Source: Amphiura filiformis (lineage: Eukaryota > Echinodermata > Ophiuroidea > Amphilepidida > Amphiuridae). From it: DNA of 64,000 nt. Under the pieces are notes generated by a model that had not been told where the DNA came from, ran no database searches, and saw nothing but the letters and a program-made list of their open reading frames with translations. Shown here piece after piece: positions 11,393 through 21,680 of this stretch (the first letter of the stretch is position 1; each line of letters starts with the position of its first letter). The translations under genes were made by a program, and so were the position numbers. The stretch is from NCBI RefSeq assembly GCF_039555335.1, contig NC_092642.1, positions 10,302,752 to 10,366,751 of the forward strand, in the 5' to 3' direction.

Positions 11393-13887
11393 AGACTATA
11401 CTGAGGTGTAGAAGTGGATACATTACAACAACACAGATTCTGCCGAGTCCTATAGAATATTCACCTGTGAATTACCTTCTACTTAGTCCTCAACCATTGT
11501 CGAATAATCCACGAGTCGTTGGTGGTTTAGCCGCTACTCATCGTTGGCCATGGCAAGTGTTACTGATCGACCAGGAGAATGGAAGACCATTCTGTGGTGG
11601 GGTGCTGATCGGAACCCAGCACGTACTGACGGCCGCTCACTGTTTCGATGAGTAAGTCACTATTCCGAACACATGGATTAGAAGGAATATAAACATTACG
11701 TTACATAATCCTGTTCAAATTTGCAAAATTTTACCAAATGTTTAGCTGTTTAGGGAATAATAAATCATTTAATTATCAATGCTCGAATGGTTCCTGCATG
11801 ACACCTGTTATCAAGTGCCAGTATTATGACAGCTTATTGCCTTAGGTGATGGCCATTTTCTGAAGAGACAGACTGAGCAAAGTCATCTTAATCTAAAACT
11901 GTTTCCACGTGTGGGAATGTAGCATACTGTCCACTGGCTATATGGTAAACTTGTCTTCTTAGAGCGTGTTTCTACAGAGCCAAATACCGTTGGAAACGGT
12001 ATTAAAGATAACGATAAGACACCGCTATCCATTTAGCGGTAACTTAGCGGAGCGCCTGTAGAAACAACAAGCTCCTTTTGGCAGACGGTAACATGAGTTG
12101 GTTAATTTCACCTTGAAGGCATGGATAGACTTGTTATTAGGTTAGGTTCCATTGCCTGAACAGAATTGATCACAACTAGCACTTGTTCAATGCGTAGGGG
12201 ACCATGACCAGCTCTCTCTGACATTAAAAAAATCCCCCCGGTCCTCGCGATTGGCGCTGGAAGGCCGTTTCGCGGCCGGCCGCTGCACGGCCGGACGCGT
12301 TTTCGAGGAACTAGAACCAGTTCTAATCACAATTTGAATTCCTTCCTGAGGTAAGTAAATTTATCTGTCAATGAGGTGACCAGATCACCAAACTGTCATT
12401 ATACCTAGAGGTGGTATATAACCATGGAAGTAATAGACAGATGGGTCAATGAGTTACATAAAATGACCTTGAAGACCAAGAAGTGAGTTTTGCCTAAGGC
12501 AATTTCGGGTTTAATGTTGATAGCTTACTATAAACTGACGATTTGGTTGAAAAATGAGGTGAGACTGAGACGTTGACGAAAGCCAAGACTTGACCAATGA
12601 CAAACCAAGCAGTGGCATATTCGGGGCAATGGAAATTGGAATACCGAGACGAAGAAATGCCAAATTTGAACAACATTGTGTTGTCCATCTTCCTTTTACC
12701 TGTTTTATACCAAAACTATCCTCATTTCGGTAAAGATTTGGAAATGTTCGCAATTTTGTTTCAACAAAGTCATTTATTCCTTATTTAGCATCCCATATCC
12801 CTTGACACGAGTTATAGACATGCTACAGTTTTTTGAGAATACTCAAGCGACATTGTTTTCAAAACACGAACATTTCGTGATTTACATTAATCTAATCTTT
12901 GATCTTGCTTACAGCCACGTCTGGGTCAACGTAGACGTTGTTCTTGGGGAATATGATCGATCTATTCACGAAGGAACAGAACAGATATACAACATTGATT
13001 GCCTTACAATCCATGATGGATATGAAAACCAAGTACCATATCATAACGACATAGCCATAATTACACTAGACTTATCTGATACCAATGACGGCAACACGAT
13101 CAATATCACTGAAAACGTACTGCCGATTTGTCTGCCTTCCAAAGGGGAGTTTACTACCAACTCGATGTGTTATGTCACAGGCTGGGGGTACACTGGTAAG
13201 TTAAGGTTTAATCCAGTAGCAGTATACTTAGTAGTCGATATCGAAAAATAAAATTTGTCCAAATTTTATGGAAGGTGACCACCCTTACAAAAACTCGAGT
13301 GCTATGATATTTCTGCAAATTTAAACTTGTGATTTAAACACAGGAAATTAATTCACTATCATCACCCTTTATGCCTTAGACTTGATTAGAGCTGTTTCCC
13401 CCTTCTGACTATCAAAAGAGGGGGTGTAGCCTCCAGCCTCACCCCTTTTGCACACGTCACTGTTCAGATTAAGTCATTCACTTTGCTCATATTGTCTCAA
13501 TTTCTAATCTTCTTCTACAAAATATATTCCACAGGTTTCGAGAACATGTTCGCCCGAAATTTACCCACCAAACTCCAGGAAGCAGAGGTTCCACTTATTA
13601 ATTCTCAAAATTGCCAAACTGCATACGGCACTCAGCTCACTAGACGAATGCAATGTGCCGGCTTCCTAGAGGGCGTACATCGGGCTGACACGTGTAAAGG
13701 AGACAGCGGTGGTCCACTGGTGTGTCAAGATGAAAGCGGGAATTTTAAACTTTGGGGCATTACCTCGTGGGGCGATAACTATTTTTGCACTGTGATGCCA
13801 AGTGGACCCGCCCCTGGTGTTTATACCAGAGTTGATAGATATCTAAAATGGATTAAAGACAAAATTGATAGAGGCACATGTAGTTAA
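11393..13887 (+). CDS. Serine protease 1, trypsin-like S1 family, three exons (5' end not found)
   Basis: Exons are 11393-11651 (acceptor TTTAATAG, donor GTAAGT), 12915-13195 (acceptor TTACAG, donor GTAAGT) and 13535-13887 (acceptor CCACAG), with phases 1, 2 and 1, giving 296 residues plus a split codon. The catalytic triad is present: His in TAAHCFD, Asp in YHNDIA, Ser in CKGDSGGPL. The residue six before the Ser is Asp, which predicts cleavage after Lys/Arg. NNPR|VVGG is the activation site. A pro-region Cys (ETILRC) can pair with the Cys in VLPICLP, so the pro-peptide would stay attached after activation, as in enteropeptidase-like enzymes. It is a paralogue of the protease at 22461-26525. 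That gene has signal-peptide and acidic pro-region exons; no counterpart was found upstream here, so this copy may use a distant first exon or may have lost it. Confidence 0.85.
11966..12069. mobile_element. Short foldback element of about 100 bp
   Basis: GTTTCTACAG near 11968 faces CTGTAGAAAC near 12060. Inside are further inverted words (ACCGTTGGAAACGGT; ACCGCTA...TAGCGGT). It lies in intron 1 of serine protease 1. No direct target duplication is evident. Confidence 0.5.
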
Positions 13888-14250
13888 TATTAATTTTAAT
13901 GTTATTTCAAAGACTTCCAAACAGTGTATTTCGGTTACATTTATATATGCGATTTTATCAATTCGCACGTGACCCATGGGCACGAGATACCAAAATTATC
14001 ACACACAGGGGATTTCCAATTTGTAATATGTTATCAAAAACAACATTTTGAAAGTATTTGACAATGGAAAAAATATTCAACGACGTAAACGTTTACAATA
14101 TAATCACAAAGATGAACAAAGTAGACAAATTTACTGCACAGTAGTCTCGTGTTGTTCCGCCTTTGCATTCAAATGTATAAGAAAACCACCCGATATGTAG
14201 AAGGTCACTTCGAGATTAACTTTCTACAAGCTGTTATGGCAGCGCAAAGG
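13888..14250. other. Spacer downstream of serine protease 1
   Basis: AT-rich 3' flank. No canonical AATAAA was seen close to the stop codon at 13885-13887, so the transcript end cannot be placed. No other feature was recognised. Confidence 0.5.
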
Positions 14251-14254
14251 TGGT

Positions 14255-14270
14255 CACGTGCGTATATAAA
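14255..14270 (+). promoter_or_regulatory. Candidate core promoter: E-box plus TATA box
   Basis: CACGTG at 14255-14260 is followed at once by TATATAAA at 14263-14270. A start site would be expected near 14295, upstream of the small spliced frame at 14431-14645. Confidence 0.35.
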
Positions 14271-14430
14271 AGCGCATTTATAAATATAACCAAAGTACAC
14301 TGCCAAATGTACATTATAGGGCTATATTCCAAGATGCTTGTGTAGGCCTACAAATCCAACATTTGATATTAATTATCAAATTGAATGACGTATAGTTGTA
14401 TAATACAGTTTTGTCATCCCTATTAAAAAG

Positions 14431-14645
14431 ATGGTAAGTCTCGCCCTTTGAGCCTGTTTCATAATTATGTTCTTACTGCATGACGAAGCTGCTGTACATC
14501 TTGGTTTTTTTTATTTCAGTGCTTGCAAGACAACACATACTTGTTACATAAACCGTCGGGCAGAACGGGTACAAAACGAAAACAAAAAGAATCTTGGAAT
14601 TGCTTGACAATCCTGATGGACTTATTTTCGGAAGTGGAAATATAG
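14431..14645 (+). CDS. Speculative two-exon micro-ORF, 42 aa
   Basis: An ATG at 14431-14433 is followed directly by a strong donor, GTAAGT. After 86 bp comes a strong acceptor (TTTTTTATTTCAG, ending 14519), and the frame continues to TAG at 14643-14645. The peptide starts MCLQDNTYLLHKPSGRTGTK and is basic in the middle; no domain is recognised. The E-box and TATA box 170 bp upstream are the main reason to list it. It could equally be the 5' end of a non-coding RNA or chance. Confidence 0.25.
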
Positions 14646-14745
14646 TCTCATACTAGATTTCTTTTTGGAAGCGCGACAATTTTATGAAAAGTCGCGTATC
14701 CGACTTCTAAGTCGTCATTCTTACTTGAATATACTTTCTTTAACA

Positions 14746-15403
14746 TACACTCATAGAAATAGTTCGTTGGCATTACTCAGTAAGTTGATGTAAGTCGTTG
14801 CGTCAACTTTCCGAGTAATGCCAACGCGTACAATTTTGAGTAACGCTGACATATTATCATTATGTTGGTCGCACTTATTTGCACTTACTTTATTGAGTTG
14901 TTACAACTCAGAAAATGAAACTAGCCTAGGTTAGCATAATTTTCTAGAGGTGTGCTATAGTATACAAAATTTTGCACTGATTACAAAAATAAATATTTGA
15001 ATACTGCTAATTGTGCAGAAAATGATCCAATTACGTGAATTAAGTAACAAAGTACCAAATTGGAATAACTCAAAACAATAAGTACCAGTAACTTAATATG
15101 AACGAGTTACATCAACTTACATGTTGAGTTACAATAACTCAACTAATTGGTTCTTTGAACCTTGTTTATTTTTCTAAGTTCCCTGAACTTGAATTCAGAA
15201 GTTGGCATTACTTAAAAACTTTTTTAAAGTAATGCCAACAAAGTTGCTTAGTTGACGGACCTTTTTAAGCTTTTCAGCATTTTTTAAGTTCGTATAACTA
15301 AAATGAATTTTGTTTTGGCAACTTTTACACTATTTTTGAGTTGTCCAAACTTACTCCTTTTGAATTGCGCCAACTCGGCGAACAAGTCATTTCTATGAGT
15401 GTA
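14746..15403. mobile_element. CACTCATAG foldback element copy A, 654 bp, TA-flanked
   Basis: The body runs 14748-15401 with inverted ends CACTCATAGAAAT / ATTTCTATGAGTG and TA on both sides, as expected for Tc1/mariner-type insertion. Both subterminal regions hold further hairpins of GTTGGCATTACT / AGTAATGCCAAC. The interior is packed with short complementary words (AACTCA/TGAGTT, AAGTTGA/TCAACTT). No protein is encoded. An inverted copy lies at 18886-19557. Confidence 0.75.
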
Positions 15404-15591
15404 CTTTTAATGTCTTTTTTAAAAAAGACATTCCATTCACAAAATAATTGGTGTTGATTGGTGAAGATGTTTATTTTTTATGTACCAAAATATTCTACAA
15501 AAATGTTCTTGATTAAGTTCATCAGGACTGTAGTATTCCATTAATTAAAGATGTCTTCTATGCAAGTCCAATTGAAACACTTACTGTATGG

Positions 15592-15627
15592 GACGTTTCA
15601 AGAGCTAAGGTCTGCTCTTTTCATCAG
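15592..15627 (-). ncRNA. Hammerhead-ribozyme-like motif, intact core (element strand)
   Basis: Reading the minus strand: CTGATGA (15627-15621), AAGAGC, an 8-base loop, GCTCTT, GAAA, then CGTC. The order and sequence match the conserved hammerhead core with a six-base-pair stem II. GAAACGTC would make stem III the self-complementary ACGU, so cleavage after GUC may need dimer formation. That last point is inference. Confidence 0.6.
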
Positions 15628-16341
15628 CCAGATGATGCACTGATCTGCTTGGGTTGCCAGTTGACTTCTTGTTGGTATTGATTGAAGTAACACTGTCATC
15701 ACCAGAAATCAATACATCATAAAGGTGGCTTAATTTGAATGTGCCATCAACTCTGTTCATAGATTGGGTGCCCCGCCTCCGGATCCAAATGGATTCCTTG
15801 ACCCATCTTGTATACTTGTCATTTTCAGTTGTAAGAATTGCGCTATCCTCCCAGCCTATAACATGGTTATTTTGAGCTACGTGCTCAGCTAATGCAGAAG
15901 TGAGAAATTCTGATTCAGATGCTTTCCTGTTTGCCCTGGTAAATCTGTTTTTGGAAGTATTTTCCACCGATTTGACATGTTCCTGTTTTCTGGTACCAAA
16001 CGCTCTGCCCGTTTCTCCAACATATGTAGCTTCACAACCTTGGCATGGAATTTCATACACACAATCTGTGATTTTATCCTTTTCTCTTTTGTCCTTGGGA
16101 TGTACCAGAATATTGGGCAGAGTGGTCATGGGCTTCATTGCTGTGGCAATATTGTGTTTTTTTGAAAATCCGCTGTGCTTTTTCTGACAGACCTTGTACG
16201 TAGGGAATAACAACCAGATCTTTATTTCTGTTGGTATCATCTTTCTTTTTTGCTGGTTTACCTTGTTGCTGCTTTTGTTTTATGGCGCTTTCCACTTTCT
16301 CAAAAGCCCACTGAGGGTAACCACATTTCTGGAGGGAATTT
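15605..16341 (-). pseudogene. Penelope-like GIY-YIG ORF fragment with one frameshift
   Basis: Two overlapping minus-strand frames make up one protein. The first reads CGYPQWAFEKVESAIKQKQQ through LVVIPYVQGLSEKAQRIFKK. It is interrupted by an extra base in the seven-A run at about 16157-16163. The second continues with HNIATAMKPMTTLPNILVHP, then the GIY-YIG domain: VYEIPCQGC, YVGETGRAFGTR, EH, and the catalytic-Glu region WVKESIWIRR. The CxxC and two His residues of the zinc-like CCHH set are present. The reverse transcriptase is missing. It ends at the TAG overlapping the hammerhead motif. Confidence 0.8.
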
Positions 16342-16459
16342 GGCACATTCAAATTAAGCCACCTTTATGATGTATTGATTTCTGGTGATGACAGTGTTAC
16401 TTCAATCAATACCAACAAGAAGTCAACTGGCAACCCAAGCAGATCAGTGCATCATCTGG

Positions 16460-16495
16460 CTGATGAAAAGAGCAGACCTTAGCTCTTGAAACGTC
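16460..16495 (+). ncRNA. Hammerhead-ribozyme-like motif on the inverted arm
   Basis: Plus-strand duplicate of 15592-15627: CTGATGA at 16460-16466, AAGAGC at 16468-16473, loop AGACCTTA, GCTCTT at 16482-16487, GAAA at 16488-16491 and CGTC at 16492-16495. TGG just before CTGATGA can pair with CCA just after the predicted cleavage point to start stem I. Confidence 0.6.
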
Positions 16496-16545
16496 CCATA
16501 CAGTAAGTGTTTCAATTGGACTTGCATAGAAGAAATCTTTAATTA

Positions 16546-17089
16546 ATTCTACAAAAATGGATTTGGCTGTGTAACTCATTTTGCCTTATCAGAAGTGAAC
16601 AAATTTATACAATATACCCGTATTATTGAATGGTGTTACATTGTACGAATAAACTTCAAAACCTGCGTTTAGCCATTGGACACATTCTTGCCTTCACTGA
16701 CTTCGTGAACATGTTTAGAAGCTTAACATTACCTTTACATTATTATCAAATTCCTAAACATCAATGTTCAATGTAACATACATTGTAAAAATACATTATA
16801 AAATAAAAAGTTCAAATGAAAATTGTTTTTCCTTTATTGCGGTCTCTCTTGGTGTATGAATCCATCTACATTGTTTAGCAGGAAATAACTATAATAAGGT
16901 ATAATATGCGGCCATGGAAATCTGGAACCTCAGTCTTGAGTTGGTTTCAAAACAGACACAGTAGAATAATATAAAATGTACCAGTCAATTTATCGGTTTA
17001 GGCCAGTTCAGCATCTTCCCCCACACACTTTGTTTATAACTAAATAGGGCAAAAGTAAAAATTGCCCAGGGTAGAGGTGGTTTTCACTG
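16546..17089. other. Spacer without recognised features
   Basis: AT-rich sequence between the Penelope-like copy and the mariner-like relic. No coding frame or repeat edge was recognised. Confidence 0.5.
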
Positions 17090-17892
17090 CAGGGTGTATC
17101 AAAATAAAGTATACAGTTTGAAAAATACCACTAGATTAAAAAGTATGCTCAGGTATATGGTAAACATACTTTGGTTGATAGCTGAATCAACATCTTCTCC
17201 TCCCACAACTGTAAAAGTAAAAGTACTGGCGTGTGACTATTAAAAAGGACTCAGTGGCTATTTTTGTGAGCCGTGTCAAAATAGTTGCGTGAAGTCAATT
17301 AAAATAACATGAGAATCACAGTTTCACCACTTTCTTTATTCCTTACAGTAATTGACAGAACACCTTGCAGAATTGTTTGGCAATCGTGTGAATGCTTTAA
17401 AACACCAAGTGGAATGGCCTCTAAGATCTCATGCTACACCTCTGGATTTCATCTTGTGGGGCTATCTGAAATAAAGGGTTTTCTAAGTCCTCCTGCAGAC
17501 ATTGATGAACTCCAGAGACACACAAGTTGACATCCTCAGTCAGGACGTCTCATAAGATGTGATGTGAATGCCATGTTGAGGAGAGCTGATATCTGCATAC
17601 AGAGGATTGGTGGCCATGCCCTGGTGGCCATGTGGAAAACTAAAGACTGTGAATTACAGTAATGAAAGTGGTTAAACATGTGATTTTCATGTTGCTTTTG
17701 TTGCTTTTATTTACTCGGCTCGCAAAAAGAGCCACTGAGTCCTTATTGATGGTCACATGCCAGTGATTTTACAATTATGGGAGGACAAGATATGTTGATT
17801 CAGCTGTCAACTATAGCATTTTGACCAATACCTCATACTATCTAATCTAGTGGCATCTAGTATAGGCCTATTTTATTTTGATACACCCTGTA
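17090..17892. mobile_element. Degenerate mariner-like element with long inverted ends
   Basis: Perfect 19-bp ends, CAGGGTGTATCAAAATAAA at 17090 and its inverse ending at 17890, followed by TA on the right. Imperfect inverted similarity continues inward for roughly 150 bp. A second inner pair, GACTCAGTGGCTATTTTTG and its inverse near 17718-17745, brackets a transposase relic. Confidence 0.7.
17340..17655 (+). pseudogene. Mariner/Tc1-like transposase relic
   Basis: Conceptual reading with breaks gives LTEHLAELF, WPLRSHATPLDFILWGYLK and, further on, RADICIQRIGGHALVAMW. These match the tail of mariner-type DDE transposases (WP.RS.DL.PLDFFLWGYLK, then R...C....GGH). Stops and shifts interrupt the frame and the N-terminal part is absent, so it is dead. 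Confidence 0.6.
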
Positions 17893-17918
17893 TAGTAACT
17901 TCAACACGATCTCTATTA

Positions 17919-18140
17919 TGGGGAAATGCTAAACGGCATCGTACCTCGACCATTACTCCAAAGAGGGACACAATTATCTAAATTATCTAAATTGTTCATG
18001 TTGTCGATGACCCAATAAAAATGTCTACAGGTTTAGGGAAATGCTAAAGGGCATCGTACCTAGACCAGTACTCCAAAGAGGGACACAATTATCTAAATTG
18101 TTCATGTTGTCGATGTCCCAATAAAAATGTCTATAGCCAC
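17919..18140. repeat. Two-copy tandem repeat, unit about 115 bp
   Basis: GGGAAATGCTAAACGGCATC at about 17920 recurs with one change at about 18035. Both units continue through CTCCAAAGAGGGACACAATT to CCCAATAAAAATGTCTA. No frame or domain was recognised. Confidence 0.7.
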
Positions 18141-18229
18141 TGGAAAAAATAGAATATTAATGGTGCATTCTACAGTCCCGGTCTTTAAAACAAAAAGTAG
18201 CCTATGAAGTAGACTACCCAAAATATAGG

Positions 18230-18520
18230 TCTACTACAAGTAAGATATGTATCTTATAGGGGCTAGGACTACAACTACTGCACTTGAAATTTTATTTCAG
18301 CACAGACAACAGTTGTGGAGTTACAGTCAAAAATGAGGGAAAACCAATATTTGATTAATAATTCAATAACTACTTACCTTGAGTTGCTGAATTGTCAGTG
18401 CAGTAGTTGTAGTCCTTGCCCCTATAATATACATATCTTACTTGTCACCAATGCGTTATAATTTTTGAGAAAAATGCAAAAATAGGCAAAAAATTGGTCA
18501 GTGGTGTAGTACCCCCTTAA
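18230..18520. mobile_element. Diverged foldback element related to the TTAA-flanked MITE at 35.7 kb
   Basis: Inverted arms at about 18232-18285 and 18396-18450 share CAAGTAAGATATGTAT and GACTACAACTACTGCAC. The right part (18415-18516) resembles the 35724-35929 element, including GAGAAAAATGCAAAA and GGTGTAGTAC, and ends at TTAA (18517-18520). The matching left TTAA end is unclear. Confidence 0.5.
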
Positions 18521-18883
18521 GGAGACTGAATTTGAGTTTTGTGAAGAGTAAAATTTATTGATATTTGAGGTGATATTTACTGAACCTAAATACCAAGTGT
18601 TTGTCAGAACAGAAATACACTTGCAATGTAGTTTTGAAAGTGGGAGGAACTTTAAAAGGTGGTACATACTCAGAAAGTTTGAATGTCCCCCCCGGGCCAA
18701 ATGTTATAAACGTACTGTACACAATGAAACAGCATGAGTTCATTGGACAATCACGAATCAGCACAGTTGTTTTTGTATCGTAGGATAACATTTAACCCCC
18801 GTGGAGGGGGATTCAAACTTTTTGAGTACGTACCACTTTTAAGAGCCATATTCTTAAGCTCTTCCCATTTGCAAAAAAATTGA

Positions 18884-19559
18884 TACACTCATAGAAATGA
18901 CTTGTTCGCTTTGTTGGCCCAATTCAAAAGGAATAAGTTTGAACAACTCAAAAATAGTGTAAAGTTGCCAAAACAAAATTCATTTTAGTTATCCGAACTT
19001 AAAAAATGCTGAAAAAGTTCAAAAAGTTCCGTCAACTAATCAGCTTTGTTGGCATTACTTAAAAAGTTGATGTAAGTCGTTGCGTCAACTTTTTAAGTAA
19101 TGCCAACTTCTGAATTCTAGTTCACGGAACTTAGAGAAAAATTAACAAGGTTCAAAGAACCAATTAGTTGAGTTATTGTAACTCAACATGTAAGTTGATG
19201 TAACTCGTTCATATTAAGTTACTGGTACTTATTGTTTTGAGTTATTCCAATTTAGTACTTTGTTACTTAAATCACGTAATTGGATCATTTTCTGCACAAT
19301 TAGCAGTATTCAAATATTTATTTTTGTAATCAGTGCAAAATTTTGTATACTATAACACATCTCTAGAAAATTATGCTAACCTAGTTTCATTTTCTGAGTT
19401 TTAACAACTCAATAAAGTAAGTGCAAATGAGTGCGACCAACATAATGATATCGAGTCAGCGTTACTCAAAATTGTACGCATTGGCATTACTCGGAAAGTT
19501 GACGCAACGACTTACATCAACTTACTGAGTAATGCCAACGAACAATTTCTATGGGTGTA
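18884..19559. mobile_element. CACTCATAG foldback element copy B, inverted, TA-flanked
   Basis: The body runs 18886-19557 and is an inverted copy of 14748-15401. Ends are CACTCATAGAAAT and ATTTCTATGGGTG with TA on each side. With copy A it forms a large inverted pair enclosing the Penelope-like and mariner-like insertions, which could favour local inversion by recombination. Confidence 0.75.
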
Positions 19560-20518
19560 CATTGCAAGTGCAGCTCTGACGAATGCCAATTGCTGACGAA
19601 GTTTAGGGAATATCACCTCAAAACCCAATAGATTTGATAATAACAGAACAATATTGCATAAAGTCCGAAATTGTGTCCCCCCCTCCTCCCCCCCCACAAA
19701 GCTCAAATTCAACCTCTATAAATTCGCTATTTTAGACAAATTCACTACATTATTAGCATACATAATTGAAAGCACATTTTCTATCAAACACCAGCTCCAG
19801 ACTAGTCTTGGAATTTTGGGGAAAATATTCCATACTTAATGTCACGTCTGTAATAATAATGATCATAAGCTATTAATATTAATTATGTATAGTCATAGTA
19901 ATAACAATAATAATGATAGTAGAATTAAATATTATATTAATGAATATCCTGGAAAGATAATATTTGTTTAATATCAACTGTAGGAAGTTCTAAACAAAAT
20001 AAGATGATGAGCATGAGTTAAATATGGAAATTGGGAGATATACCCACCTAAATTAAATGAGAACATTTAAGAAAGGTATAGATTGGGCAAGGTCAGGACG
20101 GGGATATGACAAGACAAGATAAGACAGGTACATTGAATTACTGAATTAAATAAGGATAAGGGGTGAAATAATGCAATTCAAATATACATGTACTGTGTAA
20201 AATGGGTATCTTTACAGTTAAAACGAAAGTGATTTCTTAATGATACACTAAATTACAAATAAATAAGTTATCGATGGAGAAATTTATTCCCCATGCTACG
20301 CATTTGAATGACAAAAGGTAAAGTTTCAAAAGTGACAAATTTGGATATATTTCCTCCTTCCGGGTGATTCCCGCTGCCTTTTGTAACGGGCTCATTACAG
20401 CTTGAAAGACTTACTTGCTATCCTGTGTTTATAATCTGCTTGCTTCAAAGGGAAAGTCAATATAATGCTCTCTTTTTTCTTCAAACCAGTATAAATGAGG
20501 TAAATAAAGTCGTACCAT
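19560..20518. other. Gene-free AT-rich spacer
   Basis: Contains a C-tract at 19677-19695 and AT-rich DNA around 19850-19960. No coding frame or repeat edge was recognised. Confidence 0.45.
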
Positions 20519-21133
20519 CACTGATAGCCAGTATGGAGTCAAGTGACTCTCAAAGTGGAGTAAACTAGCACTAACTCTCAAAAGGAGTCACAAGAGAGTC
20601 AGTTGACTCTACCCGTGGAGTCAATTGACTCTTAATTCAGAGTCGTCGACGGCGTCAAGACATTTATGACTCTTCAAGAGAGTCAGACTCTGGAATAGTT
20701 TGGCTGTTGACACCATGGAATGTATATTTTCCCATTCCTAAGGGATGGTGGTTCAGCCTAAATTTTGTTCATACTGTCGTCTGACGATCGCTTATATGGT
20801 GTGAAACTCAAAGCAAAGTTCTTGATGTACATCTATGTGTGTCATTGTTTTGTGCTAATTCCGAACTGTCGGAGTGACCCTGTAATGGAGTCAGGGTGAC
20901 TCTATATATGGAGTATGGGTTACTCTAGAAGCAGAGTCCAGCCATTACGCGACTCTATGTCTAAAATGACTCCATATTGGGAGTAAAATGACTCCTGCGT
21001 AGAGTCAACAACAGTGACTCTTCTGCGGAGTCAAGAAATTTATGACTCTTATGACCCAATATGGAGTTATTTTAGACATAGAGTCGCAGAGTCACCCTGA
21101 TTCGTCACCCTGACTCCAATTTGGCTTTTAGTG
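20519..21133. mobile_element. Foldback element built from TGACTC/GAGTCA words
   Basis: Ends CACTGATAGCCAGTATGGAG and CCAATTTGGCTTTTAGTG are imperfect inverses. Between them TGACTC or GAGTCA occurs dozens of times in both orientations at irregular spacing, often as pairs such as GAGTCAATTGACTC. No protein is encoded. Each word resembles an AP-1 half or core site, but the word structure more likely reflects how the element evolved. Confidence 0.6.
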
Positions 21134-21290
21134 ATGCATGCCGATTGAGACATCAAAATACGTAGAACAAAATTCTATCTATTACTTATTTTGTATTTTA
21201 GTTTTAGTATGCTTAGGAAAGCTTTTGTTTTAAGTGTAAAGACACTCAGTGTGCGCAGAATACTAGTATAATGACACTTACAGGAGAATG

Positions 21291-21680
21291 AGTAGGACCC
21301 AGAGGATGATTTAAGCACTACCCAGCAAGTCTTGCAGTTAGCATAGCTGTGTGAGTGAATATGACACCACTGCCCGCCCACTGCATAGACGTGCATTGTT
21401 AAATTTGAATTTGGACTGATGTATTAACAATAAAAACACCTTCAAAAAGCTGGTCGATTTCACATTTTATGTTATCTACAGAAGGTGTGAATTATCCTTT
21501 ATGCATCACTTTAGATCTGAAATCGACCAAGTAATAATGACACACACATACAATTCTAAAAGAACATCTTTTGCACAGAGTTCAATAGTATTTGAAAAGT
21601 AAAGTGGTAGTTGAAACTCTAGTGATAACACTTTTGCAGTGCATGATGGGGCTTCCTTAAATCATCCTCTGAGTAGGACC
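21291..21680. mobile_element. 372-bp element with 9-bp TSD (CAGAGGATG family, copy 1)
   Basis: The body runs 21300-21671 with inverted ends CAGAGGATGATTTAAG and CTTAAATCATCCTCTG. It is flanked by AGTAGGACC on both sides (21291-21299 and 21672-21680), an exact 9-bp duplication. An inner palindrome GGTCGATTTCA / TGAAATCGACC lies at 21450-21528. A 9-bp duplication suggests a Mutator- or Merlin-like mechanism rather than hAT. A second family member is at 40745-41117. Confidence 0.85.

Larger units (their letters stand above)
15539..16545 (-). mobile_element. Second Penelope-like copy, 5'-truncated and capped by its inverted 3' end
   Basis: Same layout as the copy at 389-1540 but a different subfamily. 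The main body is on the minus strand (about 16341 to 15539). A plus-strand copy of 15539-15747 follows at about 16342-16545, starting GGCACATTCAAATTAAGCC. Truncation occurs upstream of the GIY-YIG domain at the codons for SLQKCGYPQWAFEKV. Confidence 0.8.
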
